Origin: Polyodon spathula
Lineage: Eukaryota; Chordata; Actinopteri; Acipenseriformes; Polyodontidae
Direction: 5' to 3'
NCBI RefSeq assembly: GCF_017654505.1
Contig: NC_054559.1
Span: 8,197,781 to 8,261,780 of the forward strand
DNA: 64,000 bases
Of the stretch, positions 38,343 to 48,599 are shown piece after piece (position 1 is the first letter of the stretch; every line of letters starts with the position of its first letter). The notes below the pieces were generated by a model. The model was not told the origin of the DNA, searched no databases, and saw nothing but the letters and a program-made list of their open reading frames with translations. The translations under genes were made by a program, and so were the position numbers.

Positions 38343-38878
38343 TAAATGTAGTACCGAGTAATGTTGATGATGCCGTGGCACTTTACAATTTGAGCTTGAC
38401 AAACACAATAAACCATATTGCCCCACTTAAAACTTGAATTATTAAAATAAGATGTTCTACTCCTTGATTCAATGATGAGCTTTGGGCTCTTAAAACACCT
38501 GGTAGAGAACTGGAGCGCCAGGGGAAGCGATCAGGTCTTGTTCTTCACAAAGAAATGTGGAAAATAGACCTTCTTTATTACAGATTAGGCCTAAATTCTG
38601 CCAGGTCTAATTATTATTCTTCTATTATAACTGAGGGGCAGGGAAACCCTAGAGTACTATTTCAAACTTTGAATCAGTTTAACACCAAAATTTCTTGCAG
38701 GCACTTTAATATTGGATTGTGATTACTTTGCTAATTTCTTCACTAGCAAGACTGTTACAATAAGGAATTCTCTTACCCTGTCCAATGAAGATTTAACTGA
38801 TGTGGGCATAGACTTGCGCATTTTGCTACAACTGATATTACTGATGCTTTAGATATTATCAGTAAAGCTCGTTCCACC

Positions 38879-39379
38879 TTGTGTTCTCTTCATCCTTGGC
38901 CGACTGATATTGTCCGTCATTGTGCAGACACGCTTGCTCCTGTGATTTGTAATATGGAGAATCTCTCCCAAAAAACTGGAACTGTTCCATCTACCTTAAA
39001 GTTGTCAATTGTAAAGCCAGTACTTAAAAAATCTACATTGGATCCTGGTGTCTTATCTAATTATCGACCAATTTCTAATTTACCTTTCCTTGCAAAAGTC
39101 TTGGAAAAGGTTATTGTCGCTCAGTTGTCCGCTTATTTCTCTGCTAATAATCTCTTTGAAAATGTTCAATCTGGCTTTCAGAAACAACATAGTACAGAGT
39201 CTGCACTCATAAAAGGTGTTACTGACATGCTGCTGAATGCAGATGAGGGACTGTTACCAGTGATTGTCTTTTGGATATATCTGCTGTATTTGACACCATT
39301 GATCACACAATTCTTGATTGCCTTGAGAAAACTATTGGCATTACTGGCACAGTACTCTCCTGGTTGCGGTCCTACTTAA
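38879..39379 (+). pseudogene. L2 reverse transcriptase domain remnant
   Basis: The longest open piece of the L2 element. It covers the N-terminal fingers of the reverse transcriptase and runs through the NYRPISNLP and QSGF...HSTESAL motifs. The frame then shifts in the segment that would carry the first catalytic Asp (LDLSAAFDT in typical L2). The following GVPQGSVLG lies in another frame, and the YADD motif is missing. It is a pseudogene of a polymerase, not a host gene. Confidence 0.85.
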
Positions 39380-40060
39380 CATCCTAACATCAATTTGTGT
39401 CCTTTGGAGGATCATTCTCTTGCTGTTTCTGGGGTTCCACAGGGCTCTGTTCTTGGTTCTTTACTTTTTAAAGCTACCGCTGGGTAATGTGATCAGACAA
39501 CATGGTTTTAATTTAAGATTTATTTTAAAATGAGTTCTGATGATGTAAATGTAAACTCCAGACTATCAACTTGCCTTGACAGAATAGGGGTTTGGATGTC
39601 AAAAAAAAATAAATAAAAAGGTTTTGCAGTTAAATGCAAATAAAACTGAATTTCTAAAACAGCATTTAATAAAAGCCCACAACCAATGACCTTTGGCAGC
39701 TCTTTGCAAGCTGTGAAAGCAGTCACGTTTGATTCTACTCTTAGTGTCACATTTGAACTGTATAGAAGTCTGCTTATTATCATTTATGGAATATATCTCC
39801 GGTCTGTTTGTATCATGCATTTGTTTCATCCTGTCTGGATTATTGTAACGCCCTATTGCCTGGTCTACCTTGTAAACTTAACAGTCGCTTACAGCAGGTT
39901 CAGAATACAGCTGCATGAATTTTGACAAGTATAAAAAGATTTGAACATATTACACCTGTTCTTGTCCACTTTGCATTGGCTTCTGGAAGTACAGCGTTAT
40001 TTTTAAAATTTTATTAATGACATTTAAGGCTGTCTCTGGAAATATTTTATTCAAAGGAGG

Positions 40061-40229
40061 AAGCACTAGCACACTTAATGAATGTGCTCCACAAATATTT
40101 CTTATTTAACACAAAACAAAATAGGGAAACATCTTGGAAGTGTGTGAGTAATGTTTCTATCATACTGATAAATTTTGTACTTTGCACCATACGCATTTTG
40201 GTTACAACTGCATTGTCATATTTTCTACT
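40061..40229. other. Short unassigned segment after the L2 LINE
   Basis: May include the L2 3' untranslated end. Nothing else is recognised. Confidence 0.4.
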
Positions 40230-40666
40230 TTTTCTCCTCCCATGGCATTCTGGGTGATGTAGTCCCTCAGCCCCTCCTGGACTACATTTTCCTCTCCTCC
40301 TTCAATATATGTATAAAGTGAAAGATTTCACTTAAAATAAGGTTTGTTTGTCCCTTTTAAATAACTCACTAGCTCAGCTATACTTTGTATTTGTTTTCGT
40401 TAAACTGTCTCACTGGATGGCTAAGTCTTTTACCAGTCAAATAAAAACTTGGAACACACACTTTTGCACAGTACCTTACACTGACACCCTCTTGCCTTCA
40501 CACAGACTGCCCTGATCAAACATTTTTGTCCCTCTTATATACTTGCATGTTAATTACATGCAGGTGACATTAATTAATTATATGAGCGTGAACCTCATCC
40601 TGGCTCCCTCCCATGGTATTCTGGGTGATGTAGTCCAGGAGGGACTACATTTCTCTCATCCCCCTC
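40230..40666 (-). mobile_element. LTR-like unit with similar ends carrying a ZNF143-like motif
   Basis: Two direct copies of a string reading CCCATGGYATTCTGGGTGAT lie about 371 bases apart, each followed by GTAGTCC and a nearby inverted GGACTACA, so both ends are hairpin-like. On the minus strand an interior TATA-like GTATATAAGAGGG (about 40531-40544) sits downstream of a CACCTGCATGTAATTAA block. This resembles the promoter region of the other LTRs in this window. I infer a decayed LTR; no duplication is visible, and a SINE-like or MITE-like origin is possible. Confidence 0.45.

Positions 40667-40700
<34 letters not shown>
40667..40700. repeat. (CT)n(AT)n microsatellite
   Basis: A CT run of about 24 bases followed by (AT)5. 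It abuts the 3' end of the minus-strand Penelope-like element; these elements often insert at or generate such runs. Confidence 0.85.
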
Positions 40701-40720
40701 TAGCTCAAAGAGCCAGCTGC

Positions 40721-40757
40721 CCAACATTTTGATATGTTGTACATAACTTTCTCAAGG
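40721..40757 (-). ncRNA. Decayed hammerhead-like motif in Penelope tail
   Basis: The minus strand reads CTTGAGAAAG, then a TATG...CATA stem, then TCAAAATGTTGG. It aligns with the better motif at 62084-62120 but has lost the GATGA and GAAAC core bases, so it is presumably inactive. Confidence 0.45.
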
Positions 40758-41099
40758 GAGCCTGTGTTTGAATCAAAACATTGGAGGTATTTATAGGTGT
40801 TTGACGGCATGACAACTTGTTATTGTTTATATTCAAATCCATGATTTATTCTTACATGATGTAATGGTGTTCTATATATGACATCACTTTTACTTATATC
40901 TTTAAATCTATATTAATTTTAATTAACATTATTTTATATAAACTTATTTATGTTATCATGCAATTCTGGCTCTAAGGATCAGCCTTGATATGGTCTCCCC
41001 AGAGCATTAGCATGCAGAACTTTTGAATTAATTTTGTTTAATTATTTTTAACTACTATATATTTATTGGAATTAATTAGTTCATTCTTTTCTGTTGAGC

Positions 41100-41727
41100 C
41101 CCGCTGGCATAATTGTGTTCAGTCTTACTTTCTTTTATTCTTCTATACATCACATTATCTAATTTTAGCTGTTCTAATACTACAAACATTATATCATTTC
41201 TGTCATGTCCTTGACTGGTGAAGTGCTGTACTATTGGTTCATTCATTTTTTTATTTCCAATTAATGAAAGGTGGTTCTGAATTCTTTTATATAAAGTTGT
41301 TCCAGTCTCTCCAACATATTTTATTTCATCACATTTTTCACAGGCTATTCCATAAACAACATTGCTATTTTTACAGTAGGTAAAAGTTTAGTGGATATGT
41401 GGTGTTCTTATGTTTAATTATATTTCTACTTTTGCCCATGTATTTACAAACTTTACATGTACTAGTGCAGGTATTTGTAGAACCTATTCTGTCAATTATT
41501 CTTTTATGAATACTGTGAACTAGAATATCACCTAAATTAGCTTCTCTTTTGAATGCTACAACAAGGACCTTAAACATTTTTTTAAATTTTTCTGAATTAT
41601 GTAGAATATGCAAGTGTTTCCACACTGTCTTAGAAATATTGGGCAAAAGTTTAGAGTACGTTATAACTAATGGGACTCTCTTGACCTTTTTATAATCTAG
41701 TAGATCCTCTCTTTTTAGTTTATCCAC
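41100..41727 (-). pseudogene. Penelope-like reverse transcriptase end plus GIY-YIG endonuclease remnant
   Basis: The open piece 41371-41727 carries the region after the reverse transcriptase core and a Cys-x-Ser-x-Cys-x-x-Cys-like linker. The GIY-YIG nuclease continues in another frame from about 41375 to 41100. Its Tyr, Gly and Arg residues are visible (VVYGI, YVGETG, then KRIQNH). The GIY-YIG fold cuts target DNA for insertion. The frame change and missing N-terminus make it non-functional. Confidence 0.82.
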
Positions 41728-41773
41728 TTTTTAACGGTCTAATTCTTTCTTTGTATCCTTTTTATATATATAG

Positions 41774-42227
41774 TGAACTGACGGCTCGCACGGGTTCTTT
41801 TCCCTTCAATGTAATGACCCCAACACACACACTTTTAATAAACAATTTGAGATAAACAAAAACAAAAACCTAGCTCCTATTTGGAGCACTAACTAAACAT
41901 ATGCAAGCCCCTGACTAACAGGCAGGACAGCTAAGCTGTTTACCTGACATATAACACAAAAACAAACACGAATACAGATTTTTATAAAACCAAACGTAGG
42001 TTTTACACAGACCTTTACAACTTCCAGTCGGGCTCTACACTCCACAGCAGCAGCCCAGAGCAGCCGGACTGCTTCCCTTTTATATCCAGCACCTGGCTAT
42101 AATTTTTAATTGCCAGGTGCAGGTGAGAATTAAACAATTAAACAAAACAATTACCTTGGCAGGGAGGCTTAACTCTGTTCCTGAGCTAAAACCATTTTTC
42201 GGTTTGCAGGCCTCCTGTGTTCCTGAG

Positions 42228-42228
<1 letters not shown>
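41774..42228 (-). mobile_element. LTR, minus orientation, first of two in tandem
   Basis: On the minus strand it shows the CACCTGCACCTGGCA block, a TATA-like GGATATAAAAGGG (42076-42087), the palindrome string AAACAGCTTAGCTGTCC (41924-41943) and a TTATTAAAAGTG polyadenylation-type site. It then ends in CAGTTCA at a TATATA run. The 5' end lies within a region with a short direct repeat (GTTCCTGAGCTA twice, at about 42175-42190 and 42219-42230). TA microsatellites border it, and no clean target duplication can be read. Confidence 0.65.

Positions 42229-42296
<68 letters not shown>
42229..42296. repeat. (TA)34 microsatellite
   Basis: Perfect alternating TA run between two LTRs. Open frames running through it (42117-42335 + and 42228-42440 -) are artefacts of the repeat. 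Confidence 0.92.
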
Positions 42297-42297
<1 letters not shown>

Positions 42298-42299
<2 letters not shown>

Positions 42300-42778
42300 A
42301 CTGATCCTCCAACTCAAGGTTCGTTGCCCCTTTAACTCAGGACCCGGGACACAGAAATTAATTGTTTTAGCTCTTACATGCACTTTTAATAAACACAAAC
42401 AGAAATAAACAAAACAAACAACTAGCTCTTTCTTGAGCATTAACTACAACACACAGGAACCTAACTAACACAGGACAGCTAAGCTGTTTACCTGTAACAC
42501 ACATTGACAAAACACAACACACAAAAAAAGCTTTCTCACACTACCTTTTTTTTTTTTTATTACGATTGACCACACCTTCAGTCAGGCTCCTCACACACCA
42601 GCAGCCCTGAACAAACTGACTGCTTTCTTTAAATACCCTGCACCTGCCTCTAATTTACAATACACATCAGGTGCAGGGGATAACTAATAATTAACCAGTG
42701 AACCCATTAAACACCCAAATGTGCATTCTCACATGTTTTAGGTAGGGAAGGATTTTAACCCCCTCCCTGCCGTATTAC
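42298..42778 (-). mobile_element. LTR, minus orientation, second of two in tandem
   Basis: Same layout as 41774-42228 but clearly diverged. The hairpin GGCAGGGAGGGGGTTAAAA with its partner arm is at 42741-42771. A CACCTGC block, a TATA-like GGTATTTAAAGAAAG (42625-42637), AAACAGCTTAGCTGTCC (42473-42490) and TTATTAAAAGTGC follow. Its hairpin is closest to that of the LTR at 16262. TA runs lie on both sides, so the exact ends are unclear. Confidence 0.68.
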
Positions 42779-42800
42779 TATATATATATATATATATATA
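42779..42800. repeat. (TA)11 microsatellite
   Basis: Perfect TA run at the right edge of the second tandem LTR. Confidence 0.9.
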
Positions 42801-44399
42801 GCCAATTTATATATAAAGCCAATTTAATGATGTATCAGTTGACCTCATAAAATATTTGTAATCTTTCTTTTCGTTTTAGATTATTAATGATTTAAAACCA
42901 TGAGAAGAGAAAATAACAGACTATCATATAGTTAAATATCATAACACCTAGAAAATATAAGTTACTTAATTGTTAAATTGTTTATTTTTTCTAAAAACAC
43001 TGGTACAAATGGCATGTGGATAAGAAGTCTACACCTTTACAGAAACAGAAGCTTTGCTTTTTGAAATTAGAAAAACTAGTGGAAATGTTTTGGAAGAAAT
43101 AAGACATCAACCTGCAATTATAGCAGGATTGGATCTTGATTGAGGAGTTTTCCTCCCACGGCCAGAGGTTAATCCATCGACTCCTGTAATGAGCAGCTAT
43201 TAAACACACCCTCTGCTGGCTTCCTCTGGCTCTCATACCTGATCTTTCAATCACCCCACCTCTCTGGAGCATACACCAAATTTTCATCTTCCCGTCAAAT
43301 ATGACATAATGGGATGCTGCAGAAGGATAAACCCCCGAATTAATTAAGGACACTGTAACTATAAGGAAGGGATCCCCCCTGACCTCAGTAGCTTAGAGTA
43401 TACGAACTTCTAGGCTTGCCACACAGGAGACTGAAAAACATGGGAATTCTCAATTTAGCACTGCCAACACAGTTATCCATAGAAAAGAATATAAACCAGG
43501 CCCTCCAGAATTGGATTTCAAGAGGCGCTGAATCAGCTGAGAAGTCTGGCTTCTGGCCGAAAAATCAATCTGAATTAGCATCTGCAAACATGATTAGAAT
43601 GGCAGTATCATGAGGTAAATTGGTTTCAGCCTCATTTAATTAAGTACAACAGAGCTGCATATGTTCTGTACAGCATCACTCTTGAAAAATGTTAATTTTG
43701 GACAGACAGAGCAGATTGTGTGGGTATTTACCAAGGTCTCATCATCACACTGCATACATTGTTGTCTTGGAGGCACACATACTGTAAAACAGGATTTTTT
43801 GGCGGCAACTTAATGTTGCTAATGGCCTTCAAGGTACATTTTTGCTGCAGTAAATTTTTGCTGCAATAAATGTTTGCGCTTCTTTTTCTTTTAATGTACG
43901 GCACATGTATAAATATTATATTTCAAGGCGCATTCATTTTGCAGATTTTTAATAAATGCTAAATTTCTTGCTCGCAGAATGTTGTTCTTGTTTTACAGCA
44001 CCAAAACTGCACAAAGATAAATGAGACACTCTAAATGACCAAGACAGAATTAATAACAGCAAGAATGTGGAACAGCTGCTGTTGCTCTCTGTGTAAGTCT
44101 AAAAACTAGTGCCAACTTATAAAAGTTAAATCTATGTGGGTTCATCCATTATTGCAGACGCTACAGTAAATATAATAGATACGCAGATTATAAAGATAGG
44201 ACATACATATTCAGTTTCAGTTCTCCACACTGGAGAGTCTGGATGAATCTTTTTTTTTTTTTTTTTTTTTACTTGGAATAGTTAGTAAGCATGGGCAAAT
44301 AATGACAAAGTAAAAAACAACAAGTATTACAAATGTAGATTTATAGATCATATAAAGTTAATATTTTAAATGAATAACTAAATGACACAGCAACAGTTA
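42801..44399. other. Unassigned non-coding DNA
   Basis: No transposon domain recognised. The segment 43080-43660 has balanced composition and homeodomain-type ATTTAATTAAG strings near 43635, like many conserved non-coding elements, but this is only an impression. A T-run of 21 bases lies at 44250-44270. Confidence 0.4.
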
Positions 44400-44560
44400 A
44401 TATAATGCCTAATTTCCAGTGGAGATCAGGTTGCACTTTCAGCTGGTTAGACTTGGAGACAAGTATGGGAGTTGACGGGCCTGGGGGTTCAGAGAGACTG
44501 GGACTCCAAACTGGGATCTCTGTGCTCTGATCACTAGGCCACACTGTCTCCTGGGGAAAC
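44400..44560 (-). mobile_element. tRNA-derived SINE, partial
   Basis: On the minus strand an A-box-like TGGCCTAGTGATCAGAGC (near 44525-44545) and a B-box-like GTTTGGAGTCCCAG (near 44500) are spaced as in a tRNA-derived Pol III promoter. About 100 bases of body follow. It does not match the 20216-20660 family, so a second SINE family is likely. Confidence 0.5.
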
Positions 44561-47500
44561 ATGCAAGCAAGTGCAGCTGGAGGTCCGTGTTTAATAGGGA
44601 AAGATCACAGATATTCTGCACATGGATATGCTTCAAAAATTTGCTCAGATATATATTTTTAAAGGAGGACACATCTTTTTTTAATTAAGATAGTGACCTT
44701 GGATCATGTGAATAAATTATGTGCATTTAAAAAAAGACCTGCATTTGTCTATGGTCTCTAGAATGCACAACCTAAATCAAATTTACAGATCTTTGGGAAC
44801 GACCACACGTAGTCATAGAAGAACATGGAAAAAAAAAAAAGTTTGATTTTTGAATGGTAAGTAAATTTATAAAAAGTAATACACTTTTATATAAAACAAA
44901 ATAAACAGGTTTTTAAATAATTATCAGACAACATTACTATTTTGCTTCCTTTGTTTTCCAATGTTTATCTAGCATAGAAAAAGATTGATGAATTAAATCT
45001 TAGCTATTCAACTTCAGGGTATTGCACGCAGCCAAAACCTCAGGATAATGGGATATTTTTCTTCTTTCTCTTTATTTAGGTGCCACGGTTTGTAAAAACC
45101 ACACAAAAGCGTGTCGGCTGACACACTCCGTAGCTTGGGCAGCTGCAGCCAACATATAAAAGGGCAAAAGGGGGTGTGTCCCTGATTTGAACCCCATACC
45201 TCTGAACAATAGCTTTCTCTCCCCTCCTTTTAACACAATGCAACAAAAGTACACCTTTGTTAAGAAGGCGGTCCCTACTGATTAGCACAAGAGCGCCTTT
45301 CATGTCACATTCCTCAGTTTCTAACATATTTGTGCAGCAGCCCTATCATTTCTGCTTTATACATAAAACTCTAGCATGCATTAAATTTAATTAGTAATGG
45401 GCAACTGCAAGCATAAGAACAAAACAATTTCTTCTACGTCTTTGTGGAATCAGATTGAGAATGGAAAGATTTGGATGATGAAGTGATACTTTCTTCTAAA
45501 CCTTCTTTTCCCAGAACTTCTTTTCACTGAGCTTTCACTTGTGTTCCCCCTTTTCTTATAAAAGCCATATAAAAGACGAGTTAACGTTTTCATTTTGTGT
45601 TCACGGATGGCCCAGTCCGTCGTCTCCAACATGACAATCCCCCTTCTTAGATATTGCATCATTAAGTGTCTGACAGCATAAAACAAGGATTAGCTTTTAT
45701 AAATTCTTTGATCGGCATAAAAGAGTCAGTTAAAATGTTTAGGATAAAACACACAACAGCAAGACAGTGTGTTGCTTCCTAACCCTTGCAAACTTGTTCA
45801 CTGACACCAATTGACAGACATTAAAATGTCCACTTAGTCTATAATGGCAACTGTCCTTTGTGAAGTGAATGATAACATTCTTCCAGACGTAATAATTAAA
45901 GATGCCCTTTAAAGCAGTTTTAAACTTCGATCATCAGCTTTGTGCCAAGTAACCCTTGCGAATTGAACTAATGACTCTTGCTCCAGTATTACTTATCCCT
46001 AGGCATAGCCCACAATAACCTAGAGAATAAATCTCAGAAAGATGTTGTGCAGGCACCACCTCATCATGTGCAGCACAGCGGCCACTGTTGACCTCTGCTG
46101 GCTTTGTGAACAATAAAGCCAGTTTAATGCCGGGGTCATTTGAAAATTAAACAGCTTCTGTTCAATTTATTGCTTTCCTAAAGTCCTCTGACTTCAGCTG
46201 CAGGTCTACAGGAAAAATGTTTTCAATGAGCACACTGTCCAGAGGATTTACTTTAAATCCCTCTGTGAATAGAAAGTAAAAGACACCTCAGTGACAGTCA
46301 AAAGTCTGAAAAGAGGGAAAGACAGCACAGGGGCTCAGTGCATGAAAGCATTCACTACCACAGTGCTGCCTCGGAGATGGAAACAATTGCTTCTAATCGT
46401 GGACCCAACGTGAACAGTGTTCAGCAATAACAGATTTGAGCATTAGAAAATTCCTACCAACAGTTCCTGAGAAAACATGGGTAGTGATCCACCCCAGTAA
46501 CTCTGCATTTAGTGGTTCCTCAATGATGCAGTTTGTGGAATATGAAGTGTTTTAAGAATTTGTAAAATGTGGAATATAAATTCTATTTCGTTCCATACTT
46601 TTTAATATAAGGTCATTCAGTTAATCCATTCACTTTAGAATGAGTTTTTTTCTATCACTGGCCGTACACCTTTAAGAGAAATATCCTGATACTAACTGTG
46701 TTGTATAATGTGCATCCATACAAATGTTAAAAAGTGTTAGTAAGCAAACTTCCTGCAATATGCCTGATGTCAACTTATGCTGAGAAAATCACTCATGCTG
46801 AAGCTCTAGATCTAATAAAACTAATCATATTTTTGTATGTTTCCATAAATAGCAAAACAGAAAGATAAAGGCTTGACTAACATTGACTTAGAGTCTCAAA
46901 CTTACTCCAAATCATCTTTATCTTGACTTTTTTACAATGGCCAAAAAGTACCAGAAATAAGCAGCTCTGACATTTAAATGAGGGGGGCTTGAATGTTTTT
47001 TTGTTTTTTGTTTTTTTTTTACAATAAGTATTATAATTGGTAAATACCTTAATGACTCTTTGAGGGACCTCAAGCTAAGCCAGGAATATGTACAGTATTA
47101 CATATAGTTTTAAAAAGTATTTGAAACCTTTTTGCAGTCCTCAGACAATGCATTTTAAAAGAAATCACTTTCTAGCCATGACTCGTGTCTGCTTGATTTC
47201 AGCTCAGGACAGCATCTACGGTTCTCCTCAGAAGTGCTGCTGGCTGTGTGCCCTGGCAGCACCTACAAGCATAGCCTGGGCCAGAATAATACAGGGACTT
47301 TGATTTGCCTTTCCTGACAAACACATTGTGAGTATTCATCCTATCTAATCCTTGTCCACCAAAAGTCTCTGGAATGGAGCTGGAACAATGACGTCATACT
47401 AGGGTTCCTTTCTACACCAGCAAGTTACATTTTAATTGCAGTTCTTAGGATCTGATCCAAATCCAGTTTAGGGCTTGTGAGTTTGCACATCCTAATTGTA

Positions 47501-48599
47501 CATTTTCACTGATCCTTGCTCACCAACCCTGAGAATCCTCAGCATTCAGCCGCTCACTGGCTCTCAGTAAGAAGCAAGTATGTAAAGAACTGAAGTATAG
47601 CAGATCCTGGTTAAGTGGTATAAGTGATTTGCTTATTAAGCAAACTCAGGTTAAAATCTAATCTGATTGATTTCCTTATTAAATGCAAAATTGCCTGATT
47701 ATTTGTTGTGTAGAGGAGACAAGCTTTAAATCATGCTAGATAATTTTTCTGTTCTTTATTTAATTTTTACTGTGCATTTCACCAAAAGAAATGACCCTAA
47801 TTTAGCCCTCTATGAAATGTGAAAAGCTCCTGGCCTAATACGCACCACCAATGAGTTTTTATATATATATTTTTTATTTCACTTACAGTTTTATAAAGCT
47901 AAATACAAATATTTTTTTTTTTTTTTTTTATGATGGTAAAGTAAGAATTTCATGGAGCAAAGATTTTGCTATGACCATAAGCAGTATTGTTGATCTCTCA
48001 AAGCGAGTTAGAGATGGCTATCCTTTCCATAGCAGTCCCATTCCATTACTAGCATTGGCGTTTGGCTTAGCCTGTAAAGAATTAAACGCTGACAACCATT
48101 AAGCACATTTCATGATTCATTCCTAGTGTGCATTAGATCCCATTTCATATTTTGCCACAATAGATTTATTGATAAATTCAAAAGGAAACAAACAATGCAT
48201 TCTGTAAGATAGTACTGTAGCAATTTTACCATTATTAATACATTTAGTCTTAGCTGCTTTTGGTCCAGGGTTTACCATATTAGATACTATAAAGACATTA
48301 TTGTGCAGTTGTTTTTAGAAGAATTGAACAGCCCTACAGAATTCTAACTGCTGTAAATACTATGACATTTATGTCAAGTGCCTATTAACACAATGATTTT
48401 GATTGTGGTAAACATATTTTGATTTATGGTGTGAAATACAGACTTAATAACACTATCATGGGTTGCTTTAAAAGAAAAAAGCCTTACTGTTTGTTGCAGC
48501 TGAGAAATATCTCTTAGTGCCTGAGGTCATTTTGAAGGGCTTTGAGGACATGGTAAAAAAAAAAAAATGACTTAACATGTAAATTATCTTCTGAATGAT
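44561..48599. other. Unassigned non-coding DNA
   Basis: About 4 kb without a recognisable transposon domain. 45070-45300 is less AT-rich and contains a TATA-like ACATATAAAAGGG and a reversed B-box-like GATTTGAACC, but no complete SINE or LTR can be assembled. 46020-46200 looks repeat-free. A possible exon-like segment at 47203-47303 is listed separately. Confidence 0.4.
47203..47303 (+). other. Exon-like segment after an AG acceptor, doubtful
   Basis: A pyrimidine-biased stretch ending TTGATTTCAG is followed by about 100 bases of GC-richer open sequence. This ends in a TGA within the frame 47088-47303 and contains Cys-Cys-Trp and Trp-Ala. I do not recognise the peptide. No matching donor or neighbouring exon can be identified, so this is a weak candidate only. 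Confidence 0.12.

Larger units (their letters stand above)
37560..40060 (+). mobile_element. L2-clade LINE, about 2.5 kb, degenerate
   Basis: A nearly full ORF2 of an L2-type LINE in one orientation. The APE endonuclease has LTETWH (about 37721-37740) and VCGDFN (about 38010-38030). The reverse transcriptase has NYRPISNLPFLAKVLEK (about 39059-39109), QSGFQKQHSTESAL (from 39168) and GVPQGSVLG (39431-39457). A C-terminal region follows with a His-Trp-Leu block near 39970-39990. The frame breaks repeatedly, and the catalytic Tyr-Ala-Asp-Asp segment expected soon after GVPQGSVLG is deleted. Such elements nick DNA and copy their RNA at the target; this copy is inactive. The 3' end is placed near 40060, where similarity fades. 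Confidence 0.88.
40701..41768 (-). mobile_element. Penelope-like element, C-terminal and 3' tail, minus strand
   Basis: On the minus strand this covers the end of the reverse transcriptase region (a LKREDLLDY linker, then a PLVITYS block), a Cys-rich linker and a GIY-YIG endonuclease (VVYGIACEKC at 41331-41360, YVGETG at 41301-41318). A 3' untranslated tail follows, with a hammerhead-like string at 40721-40757. Penelope-like elements are retroelements whose reverse transcriptase is related to telomerase. The 5' part is cut off at about 41770, where LTR sequence begins. A frameshift lies near 41375, between the linker and the GIY motif. Confidence 0.85.

Noticed and set aside
42117..42440. Open frames with long Tyr-Ile repeats on both strands
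   Set aside because: They are translations of the TA microsatellite, not proteins. The same applies to 62734-62925.
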